From contig RGVD01000103.1 in the NCBI GenBank assembly GCA_010027395.1, positions 1 to 9,195 of the forward strand: a stretch of 9,195 nucleotides of DNA, in the 5' to 3' direction. The DNA comes from Bacteroidota bacterium. Its GTDB lineage: Bacteria > Bacteroidota > Bacteroidia > UKL13-3. The position numbers and the translations under genes were made by a program. Numbering within the stretch: position 1 is the stretch's first letter; every line of letters begins with the position of its first letter. The notes beneath the pieces were generated by a model. The model saw nothing but the letters and a program-made list of their open reading frames with translations. It had not been told where the DNA came from and made no database searches. Shown here piece after piece: positions 1 to 7,271 of the stretch.

Positions 1-1269
1 ATTGCCTTTGCTTTTTTGATAGATGCATACGCATGGCAAGCCTATAAAACGCTCTATAATAAGCGACATAAAAATGTTCGTAGATTTATAGCCATCGTGT
101 TTTGGGCGATTCCAATCATTGTTTCATTGATACTTTTAGGGAGCTTTTTCTTCCCTGGAATGGATGGCAACAAAGCCTACAGGGTGTATTTCGCAGGATT
201 TTATGTCGTGTTTTATTTATCCAAGTTCTTTATCTGCATCTTCATGTTGTTAGATGATGTGAAGCGATTGATAACAATGATTTTTAGAAAGATTAAAGAA
301 CTTTTTGAAACCAAAGCAGAGGCTGAGCTTGAAGAGTACGAAGCCGAAATAGAAGAGAAAAGCGATAAAATAACCCGCTCTGAATTTTTAGCCCGCACGG
401 GTTTGATAGCAGGTGCAGTTCCTTTTGTTATTCTTTCAAGGGGCATTATGAAAGGCGCTTATGATTATAGGGTTCATAAAGTTGAATTGTATTTGCCCAA
501 TCTACCTGATGCTTTCGAGGGATTAAAAATTGTTCAAATTTCGGATGTGCATTCAGGTAGTTTTACCGATAAAGATGCGGTGTATAAAGGAATCAAATTG
601 ATTAAAGAACAAAATGCAGATTTGGCTTTTTTTACGGGTGATTTTGTAAACAATCGAACCGATGAGGCATACGATTGGATGGATTTATTTGCCCAAATGA
701 AAGCACCAATGGGCGTGTATTCTATTCTTGGAAACCATGATTATGGCGATTATGTAAACAATTGGAAAAGCCCTGAAGAGAAGCAGAAAAACCTAACTGA
801 CTTGTATGATGTTCACACACAAATGGGTTGGCACCTCATGCGAAATGAGCATGTGGTGATTGATAGAAAGTTCAATAAAATTGGTTTGATAGGGGTTGAG
901 AATTGGGGAGATAGAGGTCGTTTTCAGAAATATGGCAATGTGGAAGTAGCACAAAAAGGAATGGAAAACACACCCGTGAAACTCTTACTTTCTCATGATC
1001 CTTCGCACTTTGATACCATTGTGAGTCAGAAACACAAAGACATTGATGTTACCTTCTGTGGGCATACACATGGCTTTCAGTTTGGTGTTGAATTAGGTAA
1101 GTTCAAATGGAGTCCATCTCAATATATCTACCCACATTGGGCTGGATTATATGAGACCAAAGAAAACCAAAAGCTTTATGTAAACCGTGGTTACGGCTTT
1201 TTAGGTTACCCCGGCCGAGTGGGCATTCTACCTGAGATTACGGTGTTTACTTTAACTAATAGTATTTAG
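1..1269 (+). CDS. Membrane-anchored calcineurin-like metallophosphoesterase, 5' end outside window
   Basis: The reading frame is open to the first base, so the true start lies to the left; the TTG at position 16 is only an internal leucine codon. The 422 visible residues begin with the end of one hydrophobic segment, then two clear membrane helices (about residues 29-50 and 63-84), a charged Glu/Lys-rich linker, and a further hydrophobic stretch near 130-147. The catalytic domain follows with all the metal-binding motifs of the family in order: DVH (D182, H184), GD (213-214), GNHD (244-247), SHD (331-333) and GHTHG (354-358). Such enzymes use a two-metal centre to hydrolyse phosphoesters; Bacteroidota members of this YkuE-like group have no settled substrate. 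The catalytic domain is probably held at the inner membrane. The fourth hydrophobic stretch follows RSEFLARTG, which loosely recalls a Tat signal but lacks the twin arginine. The stop codon directly abuts the stop of the convergent gene. Family assignment is secure, substrate unknown. Confidence 0.93.
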   Translation: MAFAFLIDAYAWQAYKTLYNKRHKNVRRFIAIVFWAIPIIVSLILLGSFFFPGMDGNKAYRVYFAGFYVVFYLSKFFICIFMLLDDVKRLITMIFRKIKELFETKAEAELEEYEAEIEEKSDKITRSEFLARTGLIAGAVPFVILSRGIMKGAYDYRVHKVELYLPNLPDAFEGLKIVQISDVHSGSFTDKDAVYKGIKLIKEQNADLAFFTGDFVNNRTDEAYDWMDLFAQMKAPMGVYSILGNHDYGDYVNNWKSPEEKQKNLTDLYDVHTQMGWHLMRNEHVVIDRKFNKIGLIGVENWGDRGRFQKYGNVEVAQKGMENTPVKLLLSHDPSHFDTIVSQKHKDIDVTFCGHTHGFQFGVELGKFKWSPSQYIYPHWAGLYETKENQKLYVNRGYGFLGYPGRVGILPEITVFTLTNSI

Positions 1270-1272
1270 TTA
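1253..1272. terminator. Weak AT-rich hairpin spanning two abutting convergent stop codons
   Basis: TAACTAA (1253-1259) and TTAGTTA (1266-1272) form a perfect 7-base-pair inverted repeat with a 6-base loop. It covers the stop codons of both convergent genes, which touch without any gap. The stem has a single G-C pair and no strong T-tract follows on either side, so it is at best a weak bidirectional terminator; it could also be chance in AT-rich sequence. Confidence 0.3.
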
Positions 1273-1731
1273 TAATATTTGTTCAACACTAATTTTATTG
1301 CCATTAAAAGCTATTTGCTCCTTTGCTTTCTTCCCTAAAAGAGACAAAGCTAAAGGTGAGTTTTTGGATAGCAATACCACATTTTGGTTTTCAATTTCTT
1401 GTTTTCCTAAACCTATTGCTATATACAAATAACCCATGCTTGTTTTGATGAGCGAGCCACTATATACCATATCGGTTTTGGGTGGGTTTTTCTCCAAACG
1501 CTCTAATTCGGCAAGCTCCTTTTGTACCTCTGCCAATTGCTTGGCATTCATGTTGCGGTCAAGTTGACCCATAGCACGGCTTGTTTCATACTTATCCCCT
1601 GCACTGCTTTTGTCTTCGCCATTTGCCGCCTCTTGAGCCGCATTCATCGCTTGTTCTGCCGTGAAGGCGCGCTGTTGTAGCATATGTTTACAGGTGTCTA
1701 TAACACTTTGCTTAAAGGTATTTGTTTTCAA
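1270..1731 (-). CDS. GreA/GreB C-terminal-domain-like protein (Bacteroidota family)
   Basis: This 153-residue soluble protein has a helical N-terminal part (about 1-82) rich in Ala, Glu and Lys, with the conserved-looking block SSAGDKYETSRAM (42-54). It ends in a beta-rich domain containing SPLALSLLGKK (125-135) followed by an AFNG segment, the pattern seen at the end of transcription elongation factors GreA and GreB. Homologs in Bacteroidota have, to my knowledge, sometimes been labelled 3-oxoacyl-ACP synthase, but the protein is far too short and has no thiolase-type active site. It may bind RNA polymerase, by analogy only. The only start that gives the full helical N-terminus is a TTG at 1731-1729: an in-frame TAA lies seven codons upstream and the first ATG is codon 17. 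It follows the M43 protease gene on the same strand after 18 bases, so the two could share a transcript. Confidence 0.8.
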   Translation of the reverse strand: MKTNTFKQSVIDTCKHMLQQRAFTAEQAMNAAQEAANGEDKSSAGDKYETSRAMGQLDRNMNAKQLAEVQKELAELERLEKNPPKTDMVYSGSLIKTSMGYLYIAIGLGKQEIENQNVVLLSKNSPLALSLLGKKAKEQIAFNGNKISVEQIL

Positions 1732-1749
1732 GAAAAAGGCTTTGAGAAA

Positions 1750-3600
1750 TTAGTCAATCATTACCTTATGGCTGAACGAGCCATTTGAGGTTTCAACTTT
1801 CAGAAAGTAAACACCTTTGTTTAATTCAGCTTTATCAAAATTAACAGAATTAGCTCCTGCAGGCATGTTGGCATCAGCAAGTGTTTTAACCAATCTGCCT
1901 GAAATGTCAAACAAATTGATAGATACGTTTTCGCTGTTACTTAGGTTGAACTTGATTTGGGCTGTTTGATTAACAGGATTTGGAAAGAAAATAAAACCTA
2001 AACTTTCTTTTAATAATTCTTCCGAACCTGTTGGCTCTGCCACGCTAATATCATCTAAGAAAATATTGTTTCCTCTCACATTCATAAACTCAAAACGAAC
2101 ACTCAAATTAGTGTAAGATTTATAAGCTGAAAGGTCGTAAGATAATTTTTTCCATTGGCTAGCATTGGCAGGCACAAACTCTGATGCTGTAACATCCACA
2201 GTTGTCATGTCGGTAGCAATTAGTGTTTTTAAAACTTCTTCAGTTCTTCCATAGTTATTGGAAACATAAATAGTAAGCTTGTCGTTACTCGCGCTAATGC
2301 GTTTGGCATAAGCAATGGCAAATGTAAGTTTAGGACTGGTCAAGCCACTAATATCATAACTTGGGCTTGAAAAAGAAGAGCGTGTGTTTAATTTTTGGGT
2401 TAAGAAATTTCTATTGTATATAGATTTAGAATCGTTGTAACCAATGGCTTGGTTGATTTGCCATGCAGTGTCAGGTTGAATGGTAAAGGCTTCAGTAAAC
2501 CAACCTGTTCCATTTAATGAACTTACATTAAAATCAAAATTGAAAGGAGCTTTTTTACTTGAAGCTGGAATGGTTTTGTAAGTGCCGTCAGTATTGAGTC
2601 CTATGTTGCTTAAGTTTGCTGCTGAGTATATATTTCCTCTCGTACTTGGCATAATCCCATCCGCTCTTGTTTTTTGACCTTTGGTAAACATGTTATCACA
2701 GTTACCATCGGAATAATCCATGTAATTTCTTATCAAATCTGGTAAATCTGGATTGTCAGTACTGCAAGAGTTTCTTCCTGTTTGGCAACCCGAGGCTGAT
2801 GAGGCTACTGGAGGCGTATCGCAAACTTGATCTCCTTGAACAGCACAATTGGAGCTAGATGATCCGCATGCACCCTGGAAAGGATGATACAAACCTACCC
2901 AATGACCTGCTTCATGAGTCAATGTTCTTCCAGCTTGCGATTGTTGTCCTGTCCCAATTACTCCCACTTGGTCTGAACGTATGATGACACCATCAGTAGT
3001 TGGTCTTGAGGTCCTATCTGATGGAAATTGCGCATAGCCAAGTACAATGCTGTTTTGACTTCCAGTATTATTTAAAATAGTATTAACCACCCAAATATTA
3101 AAATATTTATCGCTAGGCCAATAAATCGAAGCCTTCGTATTATCAGTTGCATTAATGCTCAGGGCGTAATTATTTACACGATTAACACCATCAGTAGGGT
3201 TTCCATTGGGGTCAAATTGGGCTAGGCGAAATTCATACTCCATATCTACAGCTAAAGGGTCGGTGCTAGAACCTCCATTTGTGCCAGCCACTTTTCTATA
3301 GTCTTCGTTTAGTATTCTGATTTGATCGTTTATTTGCGCTTGGCTAATATTTTCATTGCCATAACCATGTATGACATGAAATACAACAGGAATGTATTTT
3401 ATGGTTGCAGCCTTATTCAATTGAGGAACAAACCTACGAGCAGTTTCATTCATCAATTGCTCCTGCATTTTCAACTCTGGGTGTTGTTCCAAAATCTGCT
3501 GATGAATTTCATCAGTGGCACAAGGCACAACAGTTTGGGCATTTGAGTGAAGCTGAAACAAAGCACAAGCAAGGGTCAATAAAAAATACTTTCTCATCAT
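1750..3600 (-). CDS. Secreted M43 (cytophagalysin/pappalysin-like) zinc metalloprotease with type IX sorting domain
   Basis: The 616-residue product is an exported zinc endopeptidase. Residues 1-21 form a signal peptide with a likely cut after SNA. A prosegment follows, with a lone Cys27 that could act as a cysteine switch as proposed for related pappalysins (inference). The catalytic domain (about 65-335) carries the zinc motif HEAGHWVGLYH (H229, E230, H233, H239), a Cys-rich insert (C245, C252, C260, C272, C279, C301) and the Met-turn NYMDYSD (292-298). A beta-sandwich, MAM/jelly-roll-like module spans about 350-520 and ends in the typical FLDDISV. Residues 537-616 (FFPNP, then SGRLVKT and GVYFLKV) form a type A Por sorting domain, which sends cargo through the type IX secretion system to the surface or medium. 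Two ATG codons stand in tandem at the start; either may be used. No Shine-Dalgarno or clear TAnnTTTG box is seen upstream. Substrate unknown. Confidence 0.93.
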   Translation of the reverse strand: MMRKYFLLTLACALFQLHSNAQTVVPCATDEIHQQILEQHPELKMQEQLMNETARRFVPQLNKAATIKYIPVVFHVIHGYGNENISQAQINDQIRILNEDYRKVAGTNGGSSTDPLAVDMEYEFRLAQFDPNGNPTDGVNRVNNYALSINATDNTKASIYWPSDKYFNIWVVNTILNNTGSQNSIVLGYAQFPSDRTSRPTTDGVIIRSDQVGVIGTGQQSQAGRTLTHEAGHWVGLYHPFQGACGSSSSNCAVQGDQVCDTPPVASSASGCQTGRNSCSTDNPDLPDLIRNYMDYSDGNCDNMFTKGQKTRADGIMPSTRGNIYSAANLSNIGLNTDGTYKTIPASSKKAPFNFDFNVSSLNGTGWFTEAFTIQPDTAWQINQAIGYNDSKSIYNRNFLTQKLNTRSSFSSPSYDISGLTSPKLTFAIAYAKRISASNDKLTIYVSNNYGRTEEVLKTLIATDMTTVDVTASEFVPANASQWKKLSYDLSAYKSYTNLSVRFEFMNVRGNNIFLDDISVAEPTGSEELLKESLGFIFFPNPVNQTAQIKFNLSNSENVSINLFDISGRLVKTLADANMPAGANSVNFDKAELNKGVYFLKVETSNGSFSHKVMID

Positions 3601-3694
3601 AAAAAAATTTATTCAAATAAAGCAAAAGCAATTGATTTTATTGGCACATCTGATTGAAAACAAGTTTTATGACTAAAAAAATACGAATAATGAT

Positions 3695-4768
3695 TTACTG
3701 ATACATTTTGTTTCTAAGCAGCATATCCATTAAAACCAAGGCTGTCATGGCTTCTACAATTGGCACTGCTCGTGGTACTGCACATGGGTCATGTCGTCCT
3801 TCAATTTGAATGGTGGTGTTTTCTGATGAAATATTTATGGTATCTTGTTGCTTACTAATACTTGAAACTGGTTTGAATGCTGCTCTAAAAAAAATTTCCA
3901 TACCATTTGAAATACCTCCTAACACACCTCCATTATGATTGGTTTTGGTACCAATATGTTTGTCGTCATTTGCAAAAAATGCATCATTGTTTTCGCTTCC
4001 TTTTAAGTTTACAGATTCAAAACCATTTCCTATTTCAAATCCTTTGCAAGCATTAATGCTTAAAATGGCCTTGCCCAATTGAGCATGTAATTTATCAAAA
4101 ACAGGTTGACCCAAACCAACAGAAGCGCCCTTGCAAATGCAGCTAATAACACCGCCTAATGTATCACCTTCAAGTTTGGTTTGTTCTATTAAGGCAATCA
4201 TCTCTTTGGCTTTTTCGGGGTCAGGGCAGCGAACGATGTTGCTTTCTATTTGATTGAGATCTAATTCTGTATATTCTTTTTCTAGTTTGATATTGTATAT
4301 CTGACTCACATAAGCTTGTATTGATATGCCTTGGCTTTTTAGATACATTTTGGCCACAGCACCTGCTAAAACCCTCGCCACTGTCTCTCTTGCTGATTGT
4401 CGACCTCCACCTCTGTAATCGCGAATGCCATATTTTTGTTGATAGGTAAAATCGGCATGTCCAGGTCTGAAAACATCCTTTAATTTATCGTAGTCCTCCG
4501 ACTTTTGATTATGGTTTCTAACCATCAAAGTTAAAGGAGTACCTGTGGTTTTGCCTTCAAATACCCCACTCAAGACCTCGAATGTTTCATCTTCAATGCG
4601 GCTTGTGCTGATGTTAGATTGCCCGGGTTTTCTTCTTTTCAATTCGCTCTTTACAAACTCAAAATCAAAGTGAATATTAGGTGGGCAGCCGTCAATGACA
4701 ACGCCAAGCGCTTCACCATGACTTTCACCAAAGGTGGTAATTCTGAAAATTTCGCCAAATGAATTCAT
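3695..4768 (-). CDS. aroC: Chorismate synthase
   Basis: AroC converts 5-enolpyruvylshikimate 3-phosphate to chorismate, the last shikimate-pathway step, using reduced FMN. At 357 residues it has the usual bacterial length and all three family signatures. The N-terminal one contains GESHG (catalytic His17). The second is RPGHADFTYQQKYGIRDYRG, from residue 101, with the second catalytic His104, followed by GGRQSARET. The C-terminal one is GRHDPCAVPRAVP, from residue 324, with Asp327. The protein starts at a clear ATG, MNSFGEIFRITTFGESHG. It is the last gene of the aroB-aroA-aroC cluster, 11 bases after aroA, so co-transcription and coupled translation are likely. A 94-base gap separates it from the protease gene downstream; no convincing terminator hairpin was found there, so read-through is possible. 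Confidence 0.98.
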   Translation of the reverse strand: MNSFGEIFRITTFGESHGEALGVVIDGCPPNIHFDFEFVKSELKRRKPGQSNISTSRIEDETFEVLSGVFEGKTTGTPLTLMVRNHNQKSEDYDKLKDVFRPGHADFTYQQKYGIRDYRGGGRQSARETVARVLAGAVAKMYLKSQGISIQAYVSQIYNIKLEKEYTELDLNQIESNIVRCPDPEKAKEMIALIEQTKLEGDTLGGVISCICKGASVGLGQPVFDKLHAQLGKAILSINACKGFEIGNGFESVNLKGSENNDAFFANDDKHIGTKTNHNGGVLGGISNGMEIFFRAAFKPVSSISKQQDTINISSENTTIQIEGRHDPCAVPRAVPIVEAMTALVLMDMLLRNKMYQ

Positions 4769-4779
4769 TAGCTACAAGA

Positions 4780-6105
4780 TTACACTTCAAAAAACTCCAA
4801 ACCAAATCCTGCTTTTTTTAAATCATCCCAATAATACGGGTATGATTTTTCAACCACATCAGGATTTTCTATAATCACTTCGCCAAATACCAAAGCCAAT
4901 GGTGCAAAGGCCATAGCCATTCTGTGGTCCATGTAAGTTTTGATTTGATTATTTTTGATTTTCAGATTAACTGATTGCTGAATTGCTTGATTGTTTAATT
5001 CTTGAATGGAAGATGATGTCATCCTGAGCGGAGTCGAGGGGTTTACATCTCCTGAATGTTTTATTTCTAAACTATTCCCATCAATTTTTATAGCATAACC
5101 TAGTTTGGTTAACTCATCATGCAGTGCTTGCAGTCGGTTGCTTTCTTTTATTTTTAGGTTTTGAAGTCCTTCAATTTTCGCTTCAATTCCCAATGATGCA
5201 AGGCTTACAACCAAGGCAGGGGATAGGTCAGGTTGGTGCTTTAAGTTGATTGGATAATTTTGATTATTGATTTTTGATTGGTTTGAATGAATGACAATGT
5301 TGTCTGAAATAGTTCGAGTTTCAACCTGATTTGAAAGTAATTCTGCAATTATTTTATCACCCTGAAAACTTTCTAGGCTCAAGCTATTTAAGGTAATCTG
5401 AGAATCATGGCTCATGGCCGCAATTTGATACCAAAAAGCAGCACTACTCCAATCCGCTTCTATGGTATATTCAAAATCTTTCTGGTTGGAGCGTTCACTT
5501 TTATCAATGTTTATTTTGTTGTTTTTATATTGGACCCTAAACCCAAATTCTTGCATGAGTTTGGCAGTCATTTCAATATAATCGATAGAAGAAATCTCTC
5601 CTTCCAAAATAATCTCCAAACCATTTTCGATACTGGGCGCAATCAACATCAAAGAACTAATAAATTGACTGCTCTCGCTTGCATTCATTATGATTGATTT
5701 ACCAATTAATTTCTTTCCTTGAATAGCCAAAGGTGGATAGCCTTCTTTTTCAAGATAGGTAATATCAGCTCCTAATTCTCTTAGCGCATCTACCAGGGTT
5801 TTGATAGGCCTTTCCTTCATTCTATCCGAACACATCAGATTAACTTTTTTTCCTTCTTTTGAGGCAAAATATGCTGTTAGAAAACGCATGCATGTACCTG
5901 CATTTTTTAAATGAATATCTTCAGTATGACTTTTCAATGCTTGTTGCATAAGTATGGTGTCATCCGCTTGTGAAAGGTTATTAAGCGTAATATTGGGTAG
6001 TATAGCTTGCAGAATTAATGCTCTGTTTGCAATGCTTTTTGACGCAGGTAAATCAATACTGCATTGTATAGGTTTTTTGGGTGATATAACTTTAACGGCT
6101 TTCAA
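4780..6105 (-). CDS. aroA: 3-phosphoshikimate 1-carboxyvinyltransferase (EPSP synthase) with an in-frame repeat-derived insertion
   Basis: AroA transfers enolpyruvyl from phosphoenolpyruvate to shikimate 3-phosphate. Expected active-site motifs are present in order: ASKSIANRA (K23, S24, R28), NAGTCMRFL (68-76), DRMKERPI (94-101), SSQFISSLM (145-153), ADWSSAAFW (217-225), QPDLSPAL (D293), IKESNRL (E321, R324), DHRMAMAFAPLAL (from D393) and VVEKSYP (K420). The protein has 441 residues, somewhat long. The excess lies at about 349-388, between strand SLEIKH and the DHRMA motif, where E. coli AroA has only about a dozen residues; it contains NPSTPLRMTSSS, read from a dispersed-repeat-like sequence. 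All catalytic residues flank it intact, so the enzyme is probably active, with the insertion as a surface loop. The start is a TTG at 6105-6103, since an in-frame TAG lies two codons upstream and no early ATG exists. It overlaps the aroB stop as TTGA, which suggests translational coupling. Confidence 0.96.
   Translation of the reverse strand: MKAVKVISPKKPIQCSIDLPASKSIANRALILQAILPNITLNNLSQADDTILMQQALKSHTEDIHLKNAGTCMRFLTAYFASKEGKKVNLMCSDRMKERPIKTLVDALRELGADITYLEKEGYPPLAIQGKKLIGKSIIMNASESSQFISSLMLIAPSIENGLEIILEGEISSIDYIEMTAKLMQEFGFRVQYKNNKINIDKSERSNQKDFEYTIEADWSSAAFWYQIAAMSHDSQITLNSLSLESFQGDKIIAELLSNQVETRTISDNIVIHSNQSKINNQNYPINLKHQPDLSPALVVSLASLGIEAKIEGLQNLKIKESNRLQALHDELTKLGYAIKIDGNSLEIKHSGDVNPSTPLRMTSSSIQELNNQAIQQSVNLKIKNNQIKTYMDHRMAMAFAPLALVFGEVIIENPDVVEKSYPYYWDDLKKAGFGLEFFEV
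4972..5011. repeat. Degenerate 8-base tandem repeat inside aroA
   Basis: Plus-strand units TGATTGCT, GAATTGCT, TGATTGTT, TAATTCTT and GAATGGAA follow one another with period 8 and two to four differences between neighbours. The tract encodes the Gln/Asn-rich end of the aroA insertion on the minus strand and directly abuts the repeat-like sequence at 5017-5041. Such AT-rich simple sequence is more typical of intergenic DNA than of an enzyme gene. Confidence 0.5.
5017..5041. repeat. Dispersed-repeat-like element lying in frame within aroA
   Basis: The core CCTGAGCGGAGTCGAGG (5023-5039), with TGTCAT just before it, closely resembles a short GC-richer repeat that I recall from intergenic regions of many Bacteroidota genomes. 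It stands out from the surrounding AT-rich gene. The core forms only an imperfect inverted repeat (CCT and AGG at the ends). Read on the minus strand in the aroA frame it gives NPSTPLRMT. Membership of a dispersed family is from memory and only one such copy is seen in this window. Confidence 0.55.
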
Positions 6106-7187
6106 GCACTAAGCTGAGAAGGAAATTGTTGACCAAGTCCTTGGTAGTATGACAGAGACTCTAAAATTAAATCTGTGCTGCAGTCCACATCAATTTTGGC
6201 TTTTCCAACCTTTTTTAGCAAACTAAAATTGTAGTTTCCTTTATAATTTTTCTTATCATTTTTCATGTAAGAAATAAGTTCATTTACATCCCATTGACCT
6301 TTATAATGGCTAAAATTTTTACCAACAAAATGCACAATTTGGTTGAGTTCTTTATTGCTCAATCCTAATAATTTATTAGAAATATAAGACTCGCAAAGCA
6401 TGCCAATGGCAATTGCTTCACCATGCTTCAATGGTTTTTTATCGTTTTTTAAACTCCAGGTTTCAATGGCATGGCCAATGGTATGCCCAAAATTTAGTAC
6501 TTTGCGTAATCCTTTTTCTAATGGGTCGTTTTTAACTATCTTAATTTTAATTTTAGCCGATTGTTGGATTAAATCATTAATTATGGGTAATTCAAAAACA
6601 GAATTTTCTAAAATGTCATGCCAAAGCGGCTTGCTGTCTATAAGTGCATGTTTGCTGAGTTCTGCTAATCCACATCGCTTTTCTGAGTCAGGCAAGGTAT
6701 TTAAAAAATGAGAATAGATATAAATGTCCTTAGGATGGGCAAAAACGCCCACCATGTTTTTATGTGAATCAATATCGCAGGCTAGTTTTCCTCCAATACT
6801 GGCATCTACCATTGCCAATAGACTTGTGGGTATATTTATGAAATCTATGCCTCTTTTATATGTGGCTGCGCAAAATCCGCCAATATCACTCACCACACCA
6901 CCGCCTAAATTGATCATAACAGCTTGTCTATCTGCAAAATTATCATGTAATTGTTGCCAAATTAGTTCTGCTGTCTTTAGAGTCTTGTTTTTTTCACCAC
7001 TCTTAATTTTAATGGTAATAACGTTTACCAAATAATTTTTCAAAATGGGATAGCAATCACGTTCTGTATTTTCGTCCATAAGCACAAAAACCTTGGAGTA
7101 CTCACGCTCAATAAGGTTTTGGGCCATATTTTCAAATACATCCTCGCCCATATAAACATTATACCCTTTGCTGAAAATTTCCTTCAT
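6102..7187 (-). CDS. aroB: 3-dehydroquinate synthase
   Basis: AroB cyclises DAHP to 3-dehydroquinate, the second shikimate-pathway step, in an NAD- and metal-dependent reaction. The 361-residue protein shows SGEKNKTL in the N-terminal nucleotide-binding domain, then GGGVVSDIGGFCAATYKRG, IPTSLLAMVDASIGGK, KNMVGVFAHP, GLAELSKHALI (metal-ligand Glu), LNFGHTIGHAIE (metal-ligand His) and HGEAIAIGM (metal-ligand His). One deviation is visible: GGK is followed by LAC instead of the usual TG. The last 15 or so residues (YYQGLGQQFPSQLSA) look like a short C-terminal extension. The start is an ATG in the 84-base divergent gap to proline dehydrogenase. No convincing TAnnTTTG box faces aroB. The gene overlaps aroA by four bases and heads the aroB-aroA-aroC cluster. 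Confidence 0.97.
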   Translation of the reverse strand: MKEIFSKGYNVYMGEDVFENMAQNLIEREYSKVFVLMDENTERDCYPILKNYLVNVITIKIKSGEKNKTLKTAELIWQQLHDNFADRQAVMINLGGGVVSDIGGFCAATYKRGIDFINIPTSLLAMVDASIGGKLACDIDSHKNMVGVFAHPKDIYIYSHFLNTLPDSEKRCGLAELSKHALIDSKPLWHDILENSVFELPIINDLIQQSAKIKIKIVKNDPLEKGLRKVLNFGHTIGHAIETWSLKNDKKPLKHGEAIAIGMLCESYISNKLLGLSNKELNQIVHFVGKNFSHYKGQWDVNELISYMKNDKKNYKGNYNFSLLKKVGKAKIDVDCSTDLILESLSYYQGLGQQFPSQLSA

Positions 7188-7207
7188 TATAATATTGTAA
7201 GTAATGC

Positions 7208-7215
7208 TATTTTTG
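7208..7215 (+). promoter_or_regulatory. Candidate Bacteroidota -7 box for proline dehydrogenase
   Basis: TATTTTTG matches the Bacteroidota sigma-ABfrA -7 consensus TAnnTTTG exactly and lies 56 bases before the ATG. No TTG -33 box is found at the usual 19-21 base spacing, so the assignment rests on one short motif in an AT-rich gap. Confidence 0.35.
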
Positions 7216-7271
7216 TGCCCGCAATGTATAACAATTTTAAGATATTTAACAATTAGATAACATTAAAAATA

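Noticed and set aside
1270..1731. Annotation of the small gene as 3-oxoacyl-ACP synthase
   Set aside because: At 153 residues with no Cys-His-His/Asn thiolase-fold active site it cannot be a KAS enzyme; the C-terminal pattern is GreA-like.
3322..3602. Two overlapping plus-strand open frames opposite the protease N-terminus
   Set aside because: They lie wholly within the M43 gene on the other strand, lack recognisable domains, and the protease frame is clearly the real one.
3601..3694. A terminator or promoter between aroC and the protease gene
   Set aside because: The gap is AT-rich but holds no stem with a following T-run, and the nearest -7-like string, TTTATTTG, misses a key base and has no -33 partner.
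5407..5697. Plus-strand open frame opposite aroA
   Set aside because: It mirrors conserved AroA codons, shows no domain, and has no spacing or promoter support.
4780..6105. aroA as a pseudogene because of the inserted repeat
   Set aside because: The frame is intact to a normal C-terminus and every recognised active-site motif on both sides of the insertion is kept.
6400..7035. Two plus-strand open frames opposite aroB
   Set aside because: They are antisense shadows of a strongly conserved AroB sequence with no independent coding signal.
7188..7271. A promoter facing aroB in the divergent gap
   Set aside because: No TAnnTTTG match exists on the minus strand; the best candidate, TAGCATTA 22 bases after a TTG, matches too poorly to call.
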